Shown here one piece after another: positions 53,218-61,458 of a stretch of DNA of 64,000 nucleotides. How positions within the stretch are numbered: the stretch's first letter is position 1; each line of letters opens with the position of its first letter. The translations under genes were made by a program, and so were the position numbers. Below the pieces are notes generated by a model. The model was not told the DNA's origin. It made no database searches and saw only the letters and a list, made by a program, of their open reading frames with translations. Source of the DNA: Rhodospirillales bacterium (lineage in GTDB: Bacteria; Pseudomonadota; Alphaproteobacteria; Acetobacterales; Acetobacteraceae); the NCBI GenBank assembly GCA_947447625.1, contig CANFKS010000001.1, positions 1-64,000 of the forward strand, written 5' to 3'.

Positions 53218-56200
53218 GTGCCGGATCACGGGTTTTCACGAGCAGGCGTCTCTGAGCCGTCTTTCGCTTGGGAGCATGAACCGGACAGGCATGTTCCGGT
53301 CACTCTGCCGCGCGCCGGGGTGGAGCCTGAGCTGCGTCGCGTCACCGTGCTGTTCGCCGACATCGAGGGCTCCACCGCCCTCATCCAGGATCTTGACGCC
53401 GAAGATGCCGCCGACCTGATCGACCCGGCGCTGCGCGCCATGATCGACGCCGCCGAGCGCTTCGACGGCGCGGTGAGCCATCGCGGTGACGGCATCATGG
53501 TGGTGTTCGGCGCCCCCACGGTGGCCGAGGACCATGCGCTCCGCGCCTGCCTTGCGGCGCTGGCGATGCGCGATGCGGTGGCTGCGAATGCGAGCACCGT
53601 CAAGCTGCGCGTTGGCATCCATTCCGGCACCGTGGTGTTTCGCCCGGTACGGATCAATGGTGCCCTGGTCCAGGATGCGGTCGGCATCGCAGTGCATATT
53701 GCCGCCCGGCTCGAACAATCCGCCGCCACGGGGATGATCTGCATCAGCGATTCGGTCGTCACCCTGGCCGGCAACTACCTGCGCACTGCGCCGCTGAAGG
53801 CCATACAGGTCAAAGGGATCGAGGCACCGGTGGCGCGCCACCGGCTTGAAGCTGCAGACCCTTCGGCCAGCCGCTGGGCGGTGCGCGCCGCGCGCGGCCT
53901 GTCCCCCTTCGTCGGCCGCGTTGCGGAGTCTGCGGCCCTGACCGAGGGGCTCGGTGGCAGCGGCCTGCGCTCGGTCCAACTCGTCGGCCCCGCCGGTATG
54001 GGCAAGTCCCGCCTGATCCACGAATTCCTGCAAAGCGCCTGCACCCGCGATTGCCACGTCATCGTCTGGGCCGGCGACCATCTGCGCCATTTCGCACCCT
54101 TCCAACCCGTCACATCCTGGCTGCGCGCCTGGCTTGGCATCCGCGACGCCGACACGCGCGACGAAGCGCGCGGCAAACTCAGCGCGGGGCTCTTCGCCCT
54201 GGGCCGCCTCGATGGCGCAGATATCAGCCTCCTCGAACGGCTGCTCGGCCTCGGCTGCGGGCCGGCGCCGCGCAACCACATCGATTTCGGTGGCACTATC
54301 GCGGCCGTGATGCAGGCCCAGGCGCAAGGTCGCCAACTCGTACTGGTCTGCGAGGATGCGGACCGCTTCGACCCCGCCGTGCTCGATCTGCTCGAAAGCG
54401 CGCTGCCCCAGTTGCTCGCCGACGGGCCGCTGCTGGTCAGCGCCAGCCGCATGCGCGTCCGCTTCGCCGGCATCCCGCCCGGCGCCACCCGGCTCATCGC
54501 GCTCGCCCCGCTCAGCGACCACGAGGCCACCGCCATGCTCGCCGCCATGCAGAACGGCAGCGGCGCCGTGGCCGGAAAGGCCGCTGACATCCTCGACAAG
54601 GCGGGCGGCAACCCGCTGTTCATCGAAGAAGTCGCCCCCATAATGGCCCAGGGTCTCGCCGAAGCCGAGAGCGGCCTGCCCGAAATCCCGGACCGCATCG
54701 ACGAACTCATCGCCGATCGCCTCAACCGCCTGCCGGGCGAACTGCGCAAACTGGTTCAGCTCTGCGCCGTGATCGGCCACGATGTGCCGCAGCGCGTGCT
54801 GGCCACGCTCAGCGGGCTCGAACACACCGCACTGAGCGCGGCACTGGCCCGCCTCGCCGACGAACAACTGCTCTACGAGAGCCGGCAGTACCCTGACCCG
54901 CAATTCACCTTCAAACATGCGCTCACCCGCGAGGTCGCATACCGCACGATGCTGGCCGCGCGCCGGCGCACCCAGCATCAACGCATCGTCGACATCCTCG
55001 CCGCCGGCGACCAGGCCGCCATTGCGCGCGATATCGACGAATTGTGCCACCACGCGCTGCGCGCCCAGCGCTGGGAACAGGCGGTGCAGTTCCTGCGCAT
55101 CGCCGGGCGCGAGGCGATGGCCCGTGCGGCCTTCCAGGCCGCCCTCACCGCCCTGAAGAAAGCACGCGAAGCCAGCTCGAAACTTGGGGACGCCACCCGC
55201 CTGCGTCTCGATGTGCTGACAGAACTGCATCAACTGATCCGCATCTGCGGCAGCTACGCCGAACTCGGCCCGGTGCTGGATGAAGCGCAAATGCTGGCCG
55301 AACAGCTCGATGACCGCACCCGGTTGACCGAACTGCTCGCCACCCGGGTGCACATGTTCAACATCCTCGGCCGCCTCGACGAGGCCATCGCGCTCGGCGA
55401 GCGAACCCGCGTCGCAGCGCGCGCCCAGGACGACACCTACCTGCTGCTCAGCGCCTCCTTCTTTACTGGCCAGTCCTACTTCAACGCCGGCCAGCTGGCC
55501 GACGCGGAACGGGTGCTGAGCGAAATGCTTGACACCGTCGACCGCCTGGCCGCCGCCGGGGAAACCGGCATGGCACTCACCGTCCATCGCAATCTCGGCC
55601 ACGGCACCCGTGCGATGGCCCGCGCCATGCGCGGCGCCCATGCCGCCGCCCTGGACGACATCGAGGCCGCGCGCCACCATGCCATCCGTTCGCCGCGCCC
55701 CTATGACCGCATCTTCATGGCCGCCGCCGAAGGCTATGTCGCCGCCGAGCGCCGCGAACCCGATGTCGCGGCCGACGCCTTTCAGGCCGCGATCGAACTC
55801 GGCGAGGCCTCCGGCATCAGCCAGCTCCGTCCTCCCGTGCTCGCCGGCCTGGGTCACATCATGCTCACCCGCAGCCAGACCGCCGCGGCCAGCGAAATGC
55901 TCTCTGCCGCCCATCGCCTGGCCTGCACCGAGCAGCGCTGGATGTTCCAGACCTTCGCCGCCACCGGCATGGCGCTGGCCGGCCTCGCGCTGCACGAACC
56001 CGACCTCGCCCTCAATTTCGCCGATGACGCCATCGCCCTGGCCGAACGCTATGGATTCCATGGCTTCCGTATCCCCTCGCTGCGGGTGCGTGGCATGGTC
56101 CTCGCGATGACCGGTGGCCGGGCGGCCGAGGGCCATGGCCTGCTGCGCCGGGCGATCGAGACCGGCCAGGCCCTCGGCATGGACGGCGAAGTCGCCCGCT

Positions 56201-56346
56201 GCCATGCCGCCCTGGCGGCCGTCGGCGCCCCCGACGCCGCCCATCATCTTGATCTGGCCCGCAGCCTGCACGCAGCGATGGGCCTTGCCGGCCATTTTGC
56301 CCGCGTCGAAACCGCGATCGGCCTTGGCCACCTTCCGTATCTCTGA
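53218..56346 (+). CDS. Class III nucleotide cyclase domain fused to an AAA/STAND-type ATPase and helical repeats
   Basis: A 1042-residue multidomain protein. Residues 37-200 form a class III cyclase domain: metal-binding Asp48 in VLFADIEGST and Asp91 in HRGDGIMVVFG are present, but the transition-state Asn of the usual VNxAARL motif is His160 (VHIAARL; Arg164 kept). A P-loop ATPase follows (GPAGMGKS at 257-264, then VLVCEDADRFD). The C-terminal half is alpha-helical and alanine-rich, like TPR-type repeats. Start: GTG 53218 with GGGAGG four bases upstream; TTG 53170 is a weaker alternative. It may sense a ligand through the repeats and make cAMP, or bind nucleotide without cyclising. No membrane helix. 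Confidence 0.88.
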   Translation: MPDHGFSRAGVSEPSFAWEHEPDRHVPVTLPRAGVEPELRRVTVLFADIEGSTALIQDLDAEDAADLIDPALRAMIDAAERFDGAVSHRGDGIMVVFGAPTVAEDHALRACLAALAMRDAVAANASTVKLRVGIHSGTVVFRPVRINGALVQDAVGIAVHIAARLEQSAATGMICISDSVVTLAGNYLRTAPLKAIQVKGIEAPVARHRLEAADPSASRWAVRAARGLSPFVGRVAESAALTEGLGGSGLRSVQLVGPAGMGKSRLIHEFLQSACTRDCHVIVWAGDHLRHFAPFQPVTSWLRAWLGIRDADTRDEARGKLSAGLFALGRLDGADISLLERLLGLGCGPAPRNHIDFGGTIAAVMQAQAQGRQLVLVCEDADRFDPAVLDLLESALPQLLADGPLLVSASRMRVRFAGIPPGATRLIALAPLSDHEATAMLAAMQNGSGAVAGKAADILDKAGGNPLFIEEVAPIMAQGLAEAESGLPEIPDRIDELIADRLNRLPGELRKLVQLCAVIGHDVPQRVLATLSGLEHTALSAALARLADEQLLYESRQYPDPQFTFKHALTREVAYRTMLAARRRTQHQRIVDILAAGDQAAIARDIDELCHHALRAQRWEQAVQFLRIAGREAMARAAFQAALTALKKAREASSKLGDATRLRLDVLTELHQLIRICGSYAELGPVLDEAQMLAEQLDDRTRLTELLATRVHMFNILGRLDEAIALGERTRVAARAQDDTYLLLSASFFTGQSYFNAGQLADAERVLSEMLDTVDRLAAAGETGMALTVHRNLGHGTRAMARAMRGAHAAALDDIEAARHHAIRSPRPYDRIFMAAAEGYVAAERREPDVAADAFQAAIELGEASGISQLRPPVLAGLGHIMLTRSQTAAASEMLSAAHRLACTEQRWMFQTFAATGMALAGLALHEPDLALNFADDAIALAERYGFHGFRIPSLRVRGMVLAMTGGRAAEGHGLLRRAIETGQALGMDGEVARCHAALAAVGAPDAAHHLDLARSLHAAMGLAGHFARVETAIGLGHLPYL

Positions 56347-56412
56347 CCCCCGGTTCCCCCCTCGGCCGATCATGCGTTAGTCTGCACCAAAACGTCCCCG
56401 GGAGGCACTGAC

Positions 56413-57303
56413 ATGCCCATCACGATCCAGCCGATCGAGCCCGATCGCCCCATCGAGTTTGGGGCCGAAGTCCTCGGTGCTGACCTCAGCCGACCGCAAA
56501 CCCAAGCCGAGGTGGCCGCCATCGAGGCCGGCATGGATCGTTTTGCCGTCCTCGTCTTCCGCGACCAGCGCATCGACGATGACCAGCAGATGGCGTTCAG
56601 CCGCAATTTCGGCCCGTTGGAAACCGCCAGCGGCGACATCATGCAAGGCGCGGCCCGCCGCCTCGGCAACGAAGTCAACGACATATCCAACCTCGACCGC
56701 GACGGCCGTCTCCGCGCGCGCGATGACCGCGCCCGCCTGTTTGGCCTCGGCAACATGCTGTGGCACTCCGACAGCTCCTTCAAGGCGACGCCGTCGAAAT
56801 ACTCGCTGCTCTCGGCACGCATCATCCCCGATCACGGCGGCAACACCGAGTTCGCTGACATGCGCGCCGCCTGGGACACGCTCGACCCTGCCCTGCAGAC
56901 CCAGGCGCGCGACCTCGTCTGCGAACACAGCCAGCTTTACTCGCGCGGCTCCCTCGGCTTTTCCGATTTCACGGCCGAGGAACAGGCGCGCTTCGCCCCT
57001 GTGCCGCAACGCCTGGTCCGCCGCCATGCCGTCACCGGCCGGCTCTCGCTCTTCCTCGCCTCCCACGCCGGCGCCATCCAGGGCTGGCCAATGCCCGAGG
57101 CCCGCATGCTGCTGCGCGACCTGACCGAAATCGCCACCGAGCGCCGCTTCGTCCATGTTCATCACTGGCGACAATGGGATGCCGTGATGTGGGACAACCG
57201 CGTCACCATGCACCGCGCCCGCCGCTACCCGTCCGACCAGGTGCGGGATATGCACCGCACAACCATCGCCGACACTGGTCCCACGCTCGAACAACCCGTC
57301 TGA
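56413..57303 (+). CDS. TfdA-like Fe(II)/2-oxoglutarate dioxygenase
   Basis: A 296-residue member of the TauD/TfdA family. The iron ligands are His118 and Asp120 (LWHSDSSF) and the distal His267 in NRVTMHRARRY; an Arg in DMHRTTIAD should bind 2-oxoglutarate. Blocks such as LLSARIIPDHGGNTEFADMRAA and the WHSDSSF context are closer to TfdA (2,4-D ether cleavage) than to taurine dioxygenase. Substrate is probably an ether, amine or carboxylate. GGGAGG precedes the ATG. The cyclase-family hydrolase starts 13 bases after its stop, so they form an operon. Confidence 0.91.
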   Translation: MPITIQPIEPDRPIEFGAEVLGADLSRPQTQAEVAAIEAGMDRFAVLVFRDQRIDDDQQMAFSRNFGPLETASGDIMQGAARRLGNEVNDISNLDRDGRLRARDDRARLFGLGNMLWHSDSSFKATPSKYSLLSARIIPDHGGNTEFADMRAAWDTLDPALQTQARDLVCEHSQLYSRGSLGFSDFTAEEQARFAPVPQRLVRRHAVTGRLSLFLASHAGAIQGWPMPEARMLLRDLTEIATERRFVHVHHWRQWDAVMWDNRVTMHRARRYPSDQVRDMHRTTIADTGPTLEQPV

Positions 57304-57316
57304 GGACACCCGCCGC

Positions 57317-58375
57317 ATGACCGCCAATCCACGCTGGACCCGCCGCCCCCAAGGCTCGACCTGGGGCGATTGGGGGCCCGACGACCAACTCGGCCGCCTT
57401 AACCTCCTCACCCCCGAAAAAGTCCTGCAAGGCATCGCCGAGGTCAAAACCGGCAAGAATTTCTGCCTCTCCCTCCCCCTCGACTATCCGGGCGGGCAGA
57501 TCATCAACCCCCGCCGCCCCCCGCCCGAACTCCGCCCCACGATGCGCGAGGGCAAGCCCAACATGAACGTCCCGCTGCGCTGCTTCGACCCGCTGGCACT
57601 CGATGTCATCTGCGACGACCAGGTGCTTCTCACCCTGCAATACTCCACGCAGTGGGACTCGCTCGCCCATGTCGGCCAGATGTTCGACGTCGACGGCGAC
57701 GGCAAACCGGAGGACGTCTACTACAACGGCTATCGCGCCGGGGTGGACATCATCGGCCCCGTCGTGTGGGACGAAAAAGGCCGCGACACGCCCACCGCGT
57801 CGGGCAAACACGTCGGCGCCACCTATCTTGGGGTGGAGAACATGGCCGCCTCCTGTGTCCAGGGCCGCGCCGTGATGGTCGACCTCGAGGCCCATTTTGG
57901 CCGCAGCGGCAAAGTTGTGGGCTACGAGGACTGGATGTCCGTGCTCGAAAAGGACCACGTCGTCGTCGAACCTGGTGACATGGTCTGCATCCGCACCGGC
58001 TTTGCCCAGCTCCTGCTCGACATGAAAAAACAGCCCGACCGCGATGTGCTGTTCAACACCACCTCGGCGCTGGATGGCCGGGACGATCGCCTGCTGCAAT
58101 GGATCACCGACAGCGGCGCCGTCGCCATGCTGGCCGACAACTACGCTGTCGAAGCCCAGCCGGCCCGCCCCGGCACCGGAGATCCCTGCGCCAGCCTGCC
58201 GCTGCACGCCCATTGCCTGTTCAAGCTCGGCTGCTATCTCGGCGAGATGTGGTACCACAGCGAACTTGCGGACTGGCTGCGCGCCCATGGCCGCAACCGC
58301 TTCCTGCTCACCGCGCCCCCGCTGCGCCTCCCCGGCGCCGTCGGCTCCCCGGCGACCCCGGTGGCGACTGTGTAA
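57317..58375 (+). CDS. Cyclase-family (kynurenine formamidase-like) hydrolase
   Basis: A 352-residue member of the cyclase/KynB-like family, metal-dependent hydrolases acting on amides or lactones. The usual HxGTHxDxPxH motif is replaced by QYSTQWDSLAHVGQMFD, a form seen in the longer subgroup of this family. GDMVCIRTG is the conserved strand, and LPLHAHCLFKLGCYLGEMW near the C-terminus is typical of the subgroup. It follows the TfdA-like gene at 13 bases and probably acts on its product. Confidence 0.87.
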   Translation: MTANPRWTRRPQGSTWGDWGPDDQLGRLNLLTPEKVLQGIAEVKTGKNFCLSLPLDYPGGQIINPRRPPPELRPTMREGKPNMNVPLRCFDPLALDVICDDQVLLTLQYSTQWDSLAHVGQMFDVDGDGKPEDVYYNGYRAGVDIIGPVVWDEKGRDTPTASGKHVGATYLGVENMAASCVQGRAVMVDLEAHFGRSGKVVGYEDWMSVLEKDHVVVEPGDMVCIRTGFAQLLLDMKKQPDRDVLFNTTSALDGRDDRLLQWITDSGAVAMLADNYAVEAQPARPGTGDPCASLPLHAHCLFKLGCYLGEMWYHSELADWLRAHGRNRFLLTAPPLRLPGAVGSPATPVATV

Positions 58376-58378
58376 CCC

Positions 58379-58603
58379 TCAGACCTTCTTCAGAAACTCC
58401 GTCTTCAACACGAGACCCTTGATCTTCTCGGCGTTGCACTCGATCAAGCCTTCCTCGCCCGTGATGCGGATGTTCTTGATCAGAGTGCCACGTTTAAGGG
58501 TCGCGGAGGTGCCTTTCACCTTGAGGTCCTTGATCACCTGCACCGAATCGCCATCCTGCAGCGGCGTGCCGTTGCAATCGCGAACCACACTATCGTCCGA
58601 CAT
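58379..58603 (-). CDS. PhnA/YjdM C-terminal-domain mini protein
   Basis: 74 residues that match only the C-terminal domain of PhnA/YjdM: VVRDCNGTPLQDGDSVQVIKDLKVKG, then GTLIKNIRITG. The N-terminal zinc-ribbon of the full-length protein is missing, and this is a complete gene, not a fragment: ATG 58603 has AAGGAG eight bases upstream. Despite the name, the family is not required for phosphonate use and its function is unknown; the fold is an SH3-like barrel. It is convergent with the cyclase-family gene (three bases between stops). Confidence 0.9.
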   Translation of the reverse strand: MSDDSVVRDCNGTPLQDGDSVQVIKDLKVKGTSATLKRGTLIKNIRITGEEGLIECNAEKIKGLVLKTEFLKKV

Positions 58604-58741
58604 GCTCAAATCTCCTTCAGGGGCGGCGCAAGCCCGCGCAATGCCACGCTGCTACTGCACAAGCCTACCGCGCGTCAAAATCACCTTCCCATCTGCCCTC
58701 GCCCGCCGCACACTCGCCGCATCGATGCAGGAGCCGCGCCC

Positions 58742-60307
58742 ATGACCACCATCCAGATCGGCGAAGAAGCCATCGCCCGCTTCGCCCAGGCCGCCATGCC
58801 GACCTCAGCACCCGCCACCACGCGGGATCGCGGCCTCGGCCCCTTCAAGCGCCTCGTGCTCCGCGGCGCCACCGTGCTCGACGGCACCGGCGCCCCCGCC
58901 TGGGGCCCGGTTGACATCGTTGTCCAAGGTGGCCGCATCACCGAGATCCAGCGCGTCGGCACTCCCGGCGTCAAAATCAAGCCCGCCGGCCGTCCCGCCC
59001 CCGGCGACCATGAGATCGACTGCGAAGGCAAATACGTCACCCCCGGTTTCATCGACTGCCACGGCCATGTCGGTGTCGCCTACCACAGCAGCGTGGGCCC
59101 GCAGCCACCGGCCGACTACGTCTACAAGCTCTGGCTCGCCCACGGCGTCACCACCATCCGCGAAGCCGGTTGCCTCAACGGCCTCGCCTGGACCCTCGAC
59201 CAGAAGCAGCGCGCCGCCCGCAACGAGATCGCCGCGCCCAACATGGTGATCCACTCATACTTTCCTGCCGTCCCCGACATGATGAAAACAATTTTTACGC
59301 CCAGCCAGGCGCGGGACTGGGTGCGCGCCATCAAGGACAAGGGCGCCGACGGCATCAAGTTCTTCGGCGCGGCGCCCAACATCATGGAAGCCGCTCTCGA
59401 CGAAGCGAAAACCCAGGGCCTGCGCACCTGCTGCCACCACGCCCAACTCGCCGTGAGCCGCATGAACGCCCTCACCACGGCCAAATGGGGCCTGACCAGC
59501 GCCGAGCACTATTACGGGCTGCCCGAAGCCCTTTTCGAAAAAACCACCATCCAGAACTTCCCGGATAACTACAACTACGGCGACGAATATCTCCGCTTCT
59601 CCGTCTCCGGCCAGATGTTCCAGCAGGCCGCCCAACCCGGCAGCCAGAAATGGAACGACACGCTCGACGCCTTCCTTGAAACCGGCTTCACCTTCGTGCC
59701 CACCTTCAACATCTACGAAGCCAACCGCGACGTCATGCGCGCCCGCCGCGCCGATTGGCACGAGCGCTACACCCACGACACCGTCTGGAAATTCTACCAA
59801 CCCGCCCGCGGCGCCCATGGCTCCTACTGGACCAACTGGACCACCCAGAACGAACTCGACTGGAAACAGCACTACCGCCTGTGGATGACCTTCATCAACG
59901 ACTACAAAAACCGCGGCGGCCGCGTCTGCGCCGGCTCCGATTCAGGCTTTATCTTCCAACTCTACGGCTTCGGCCTGATGCGCGAATTCGAACTTCTCCA
60001 GGAAGCGGGGTTCCACCCCCTCGAAGTGCTCCGCGCCGCGACCTCTCACGCTGCCGACCTGCTCGGCATCGGCGATGAAACCGGCACGCTCGAAGTCGGC
60101 AAACGCGCCGACATTCTGATCCATGACCAGAACCCGCTCGCCGATTTCAAACTCCTCTACGGCACCGGCGCCATGCGCATGAACGAGACCACCGGCGCCG
60201 TCGATTGGACGCACTGCTTGTCCACGACCATCAAGGACGGGCTGGTGTTCGATACGCGGCAACTTCTCGATGACGTCGAGAAAATGGCGCAAGATTCGAA
60301 GCAGTAA
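58742..60307 (+). CDS. Amidohydrolase-superfamily metallohydrolase
   Basis: A 521-residue amidohydrolase with the binuclear metal set: His107 and His109 (DCHGHVG), Lys206 (GIKFFG, possibly carboxylated), His232 or His233 (CCHHAQ), His256 (SAEHYYG) and Asp400 (AGSDSG). The N-terminal LRGATVLDGTGAPAWGPVDIVVQGGRI and C-terminal LEVGKRADILIHDQNPL form the composite beta-sandwich of imidazolonepropionase/dihydroorotase-like enzymes. It probably opens a cyclic amide or deacylates; substrate unknown. It starts 139 bases from the divergent PhnA-type gene and is followed by a paired hairpin element. Confidence 0.91.
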   Translation: MTTIQIGEEAIARFAQAAMPTSAPATTRDRGLGPFKRLVLRGATVLDGTGAPAWGPVDIVVQGGRITEIQRVGTPGVKIKPAGRPAPGDHEIDCEGKYVTPGFIDCHGHVGVAYHSSVGPQPPADYVYKLWLAHGVTTIREAGCLNGLAWTLDQKQRAARNEIAAPNMVIHSYFPAVPDMMKTIFTPSQARDWVRAIKDKGADGIKFFGAAPNIMEAALDEAKTQGLRTCCHHAQLAVSRMNALTTAKWGLTSAEHYYGLPEALFEKTTIQNFPDNYNYGDEYLRFSVSGQMFQQAAQPGSQKWNDTLDAFLETGFTFVPTFNIYEANRDVMRARRADWHERYTHDTVWKFYQPARGAHGSYWTNWTTQNELDWKQHYRLWMTFINDYKNRGGRVCAGSDSGFIFQLYGFGLMREFELLQEAGFHPLEVLRAATSHAADLLGIGDETGTLEVGKRADILIHDQNPLADFKLLYGTGAMRMNETTGAVDWTHCLSTTIKDGLVFDTRQLLDDVEKMAQDSKQ

Positions 60308-60430
60308 GCATGTTCTTTTTTGGAAAAAAGAACCAAAAAACTTCTGTCCGTTTGGCACCGAGTGGGGGAAAATGCTCAATCGAAATAGGTGAACATCTTT
60401 TTGCTTCTTTTCCTGCAAAAAAAGAAGCCC
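60305..60430. repeat. Paired hairpin element between amidohydrolase and CobW genes
   Basis: Left hairpin GTTCTTTTTTGGAAAAAAGAAC (60312-60333) followed by CAAAAAACTTCTGTCCGTTTGG. The right hairpin is GCTTCTTTT with AAAAGAAGC in its outer part (60403-60428), preceded by GGTGAACATCTTTTT. The two halves are inverted relative to each other. The left stem is GTTC/GAAC where other copies have GCTTC/GAAGC, a paired change. The right hairpin ends ten bases before the CobW start codon. Confidence 0.75.
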
Positions 60431-60437
60431 TTCCCTC

Positions 60438-61418
60438 ATGACTGACTTCATCCTGCTAACCGGCTTCCTCGGCAGCGGCAAAACCACCCTCCTCGTCGAT
60501 TTCCTTCGCCACCCCGAGGCCGCCGACACCGCCGTCATCGTCAACGAAGCCGGCGAAATCGACATCGACGGCGCCGTCATCGCCGCCGATGCCGGCGACC
60601 TCCCCATGGCCATGCTCGCCAACGGCTGCGTCTGCTGCTCCATCGCCAATGACCTGCTCTACACCATCGAAGCCCTTATCGCCGCCCGCGCCGCGCAAAA
60701 CCTCCCCCCTTTCCGCCGCATCGTGCTGGAAACCAGCGGCCTCGCCCAACCCGGCCCCATCATCCGCTCCCTCGGCGAACTCGGCCCCCTCGGCATGCGC
60801 GTCCACGTTATCGCCACATGCGATGCAGCCGCCCCGGTCTTTGAGCAGGATGGCTTCGAAACCGCCGCCGCCCAACTCACCGCCGCCGGCACCATCGTTC
60901 TCACCAAACTCGACCGCGCCGACCCACGCGCCATCGCCCATCTCGACGCCAGCCTCGCCGGCATCAACCCGCTCGCCACCCACCTCATCGAACCTGACTC
61001 AGCACGGCGCGCCCTTCTCGCCTTCACCACGGATGCCCCTGCCAGAACCATCCCCACCCTGATCGAAGGACACCCCCGCATCACTGTGCTTACTGCCCGC
61101 ATCGACGGGGCACCCATCGACGCCATCCTTGAATGGCTCGAAAATCTCTCGGGCCTGGCCGGCGAACGCCTCCTGCGCCTTAAAGGCGTCCTCGCGCCCT
61201 CAGACATGCCGGAACGGCTGCTCTTTCAGGCGGTCGGCAGCACCTTTGACGCTCCGCGCCGCTTCACCGGCACAGCAGCCAATGGCCTCGTCCTCATCGC
61301 ACGTGATCTCCGGGCCGACGACATCGCCGCCCTGCAGCCCAGTTTTCCCCTCGTCCTCACCAGCCAACCCGCTGGCCCCTTTACGCCCCCGACCAAACCA
61401 ACCCTCCGCGCCCTCTAG
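60438..61418 (+). CDS. COG0523/CobW-type GTPase (metal chaperone family)
   Basis: A 326-residue G3E GTPase. Walker A is GFLGSGKTT (9-17), the metal-binding CxCC motif is GCVCCSI (Cys64, Cys66, Cys67), LETSGLAQP is switch II-like, and TKLD (156-159) is the guanine-recognition motif. The C-terminal CobW domain is present but lacks the histidine-rich stretch seen in many zinc chaperones. No cobalamin genes are near, so zinc or another metal delivery is more likely; a metal-dependent amidohydrolase lies just upstream. There is no ribosome binding site before ATG 60438, because a terminator hairpin ends ten bases upstream. Confidence 0.9.
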   Translation: MTDFILLTGFLGSGKTTLLVDFLRHPEAADTAVIVNEAGEIDIDGAVIAADAGDLPMAMLANGCVCCSIANDLLYTIEALIAARAAQNLPPFRRIVLETSGLAQPGPIIRSLGELGPLGMRVHVIATCDAAAPVFEQDGFETAAAQLTAAGTIVLTKLDRADPRAIAHLDASLAGINPLATHLIEPDSARRALLAFTTDAPARTIPTLIEGHPRITVLTARIDGAPIDAILEWLENLSGLAGERLLRLKGVLAPSDMPERLLFQAVGSTFDAPRRFTGTAANGLVLIARDLRADDIAALQPSFPLVLTSQPAGPFTPPTKPTLRAL

Positions 61419-61458
61419 ATCGGGATGCCTTCGCCCCTCAGAAGGCATCCCGATCTAG
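61415..61458. terminator. Perfect 18-bp palindromic stem containing the stop codons of both convergent genes
   Basis: CTAGATCGGGATGCCTTC (61415-61432) pairs perfectly with its complement (61441-61458) around the eight-base loop GCCCCTCA. The TAG stop of the CobW gene (61416-61418) and the TAG stop of the histidine kinase (61455-61457) occupy symmetric positions in the two arms. It matches the second hairpin of the two-hairpin repeat family (GAGCGGGATG...CATCCCGCTC). It has no T-tract, so it may act by blocking exonucleases as well as in termination. Confidence 0.85.

Noticed and set aside
53236..56373. 1045-codon frame antisense to the cyclase-ATPase gene
   Set aside because: Gly/Ala/Glu-rich shadow with no domain; the sense frame has cyclase and P-loop motifs.
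56413..57303. Taurine dioxygenase TauD
   Set aside because: The LWHSDSSF block and surrounding sequence fit TfdA-type enzymes better, and no tauABC importer is present.
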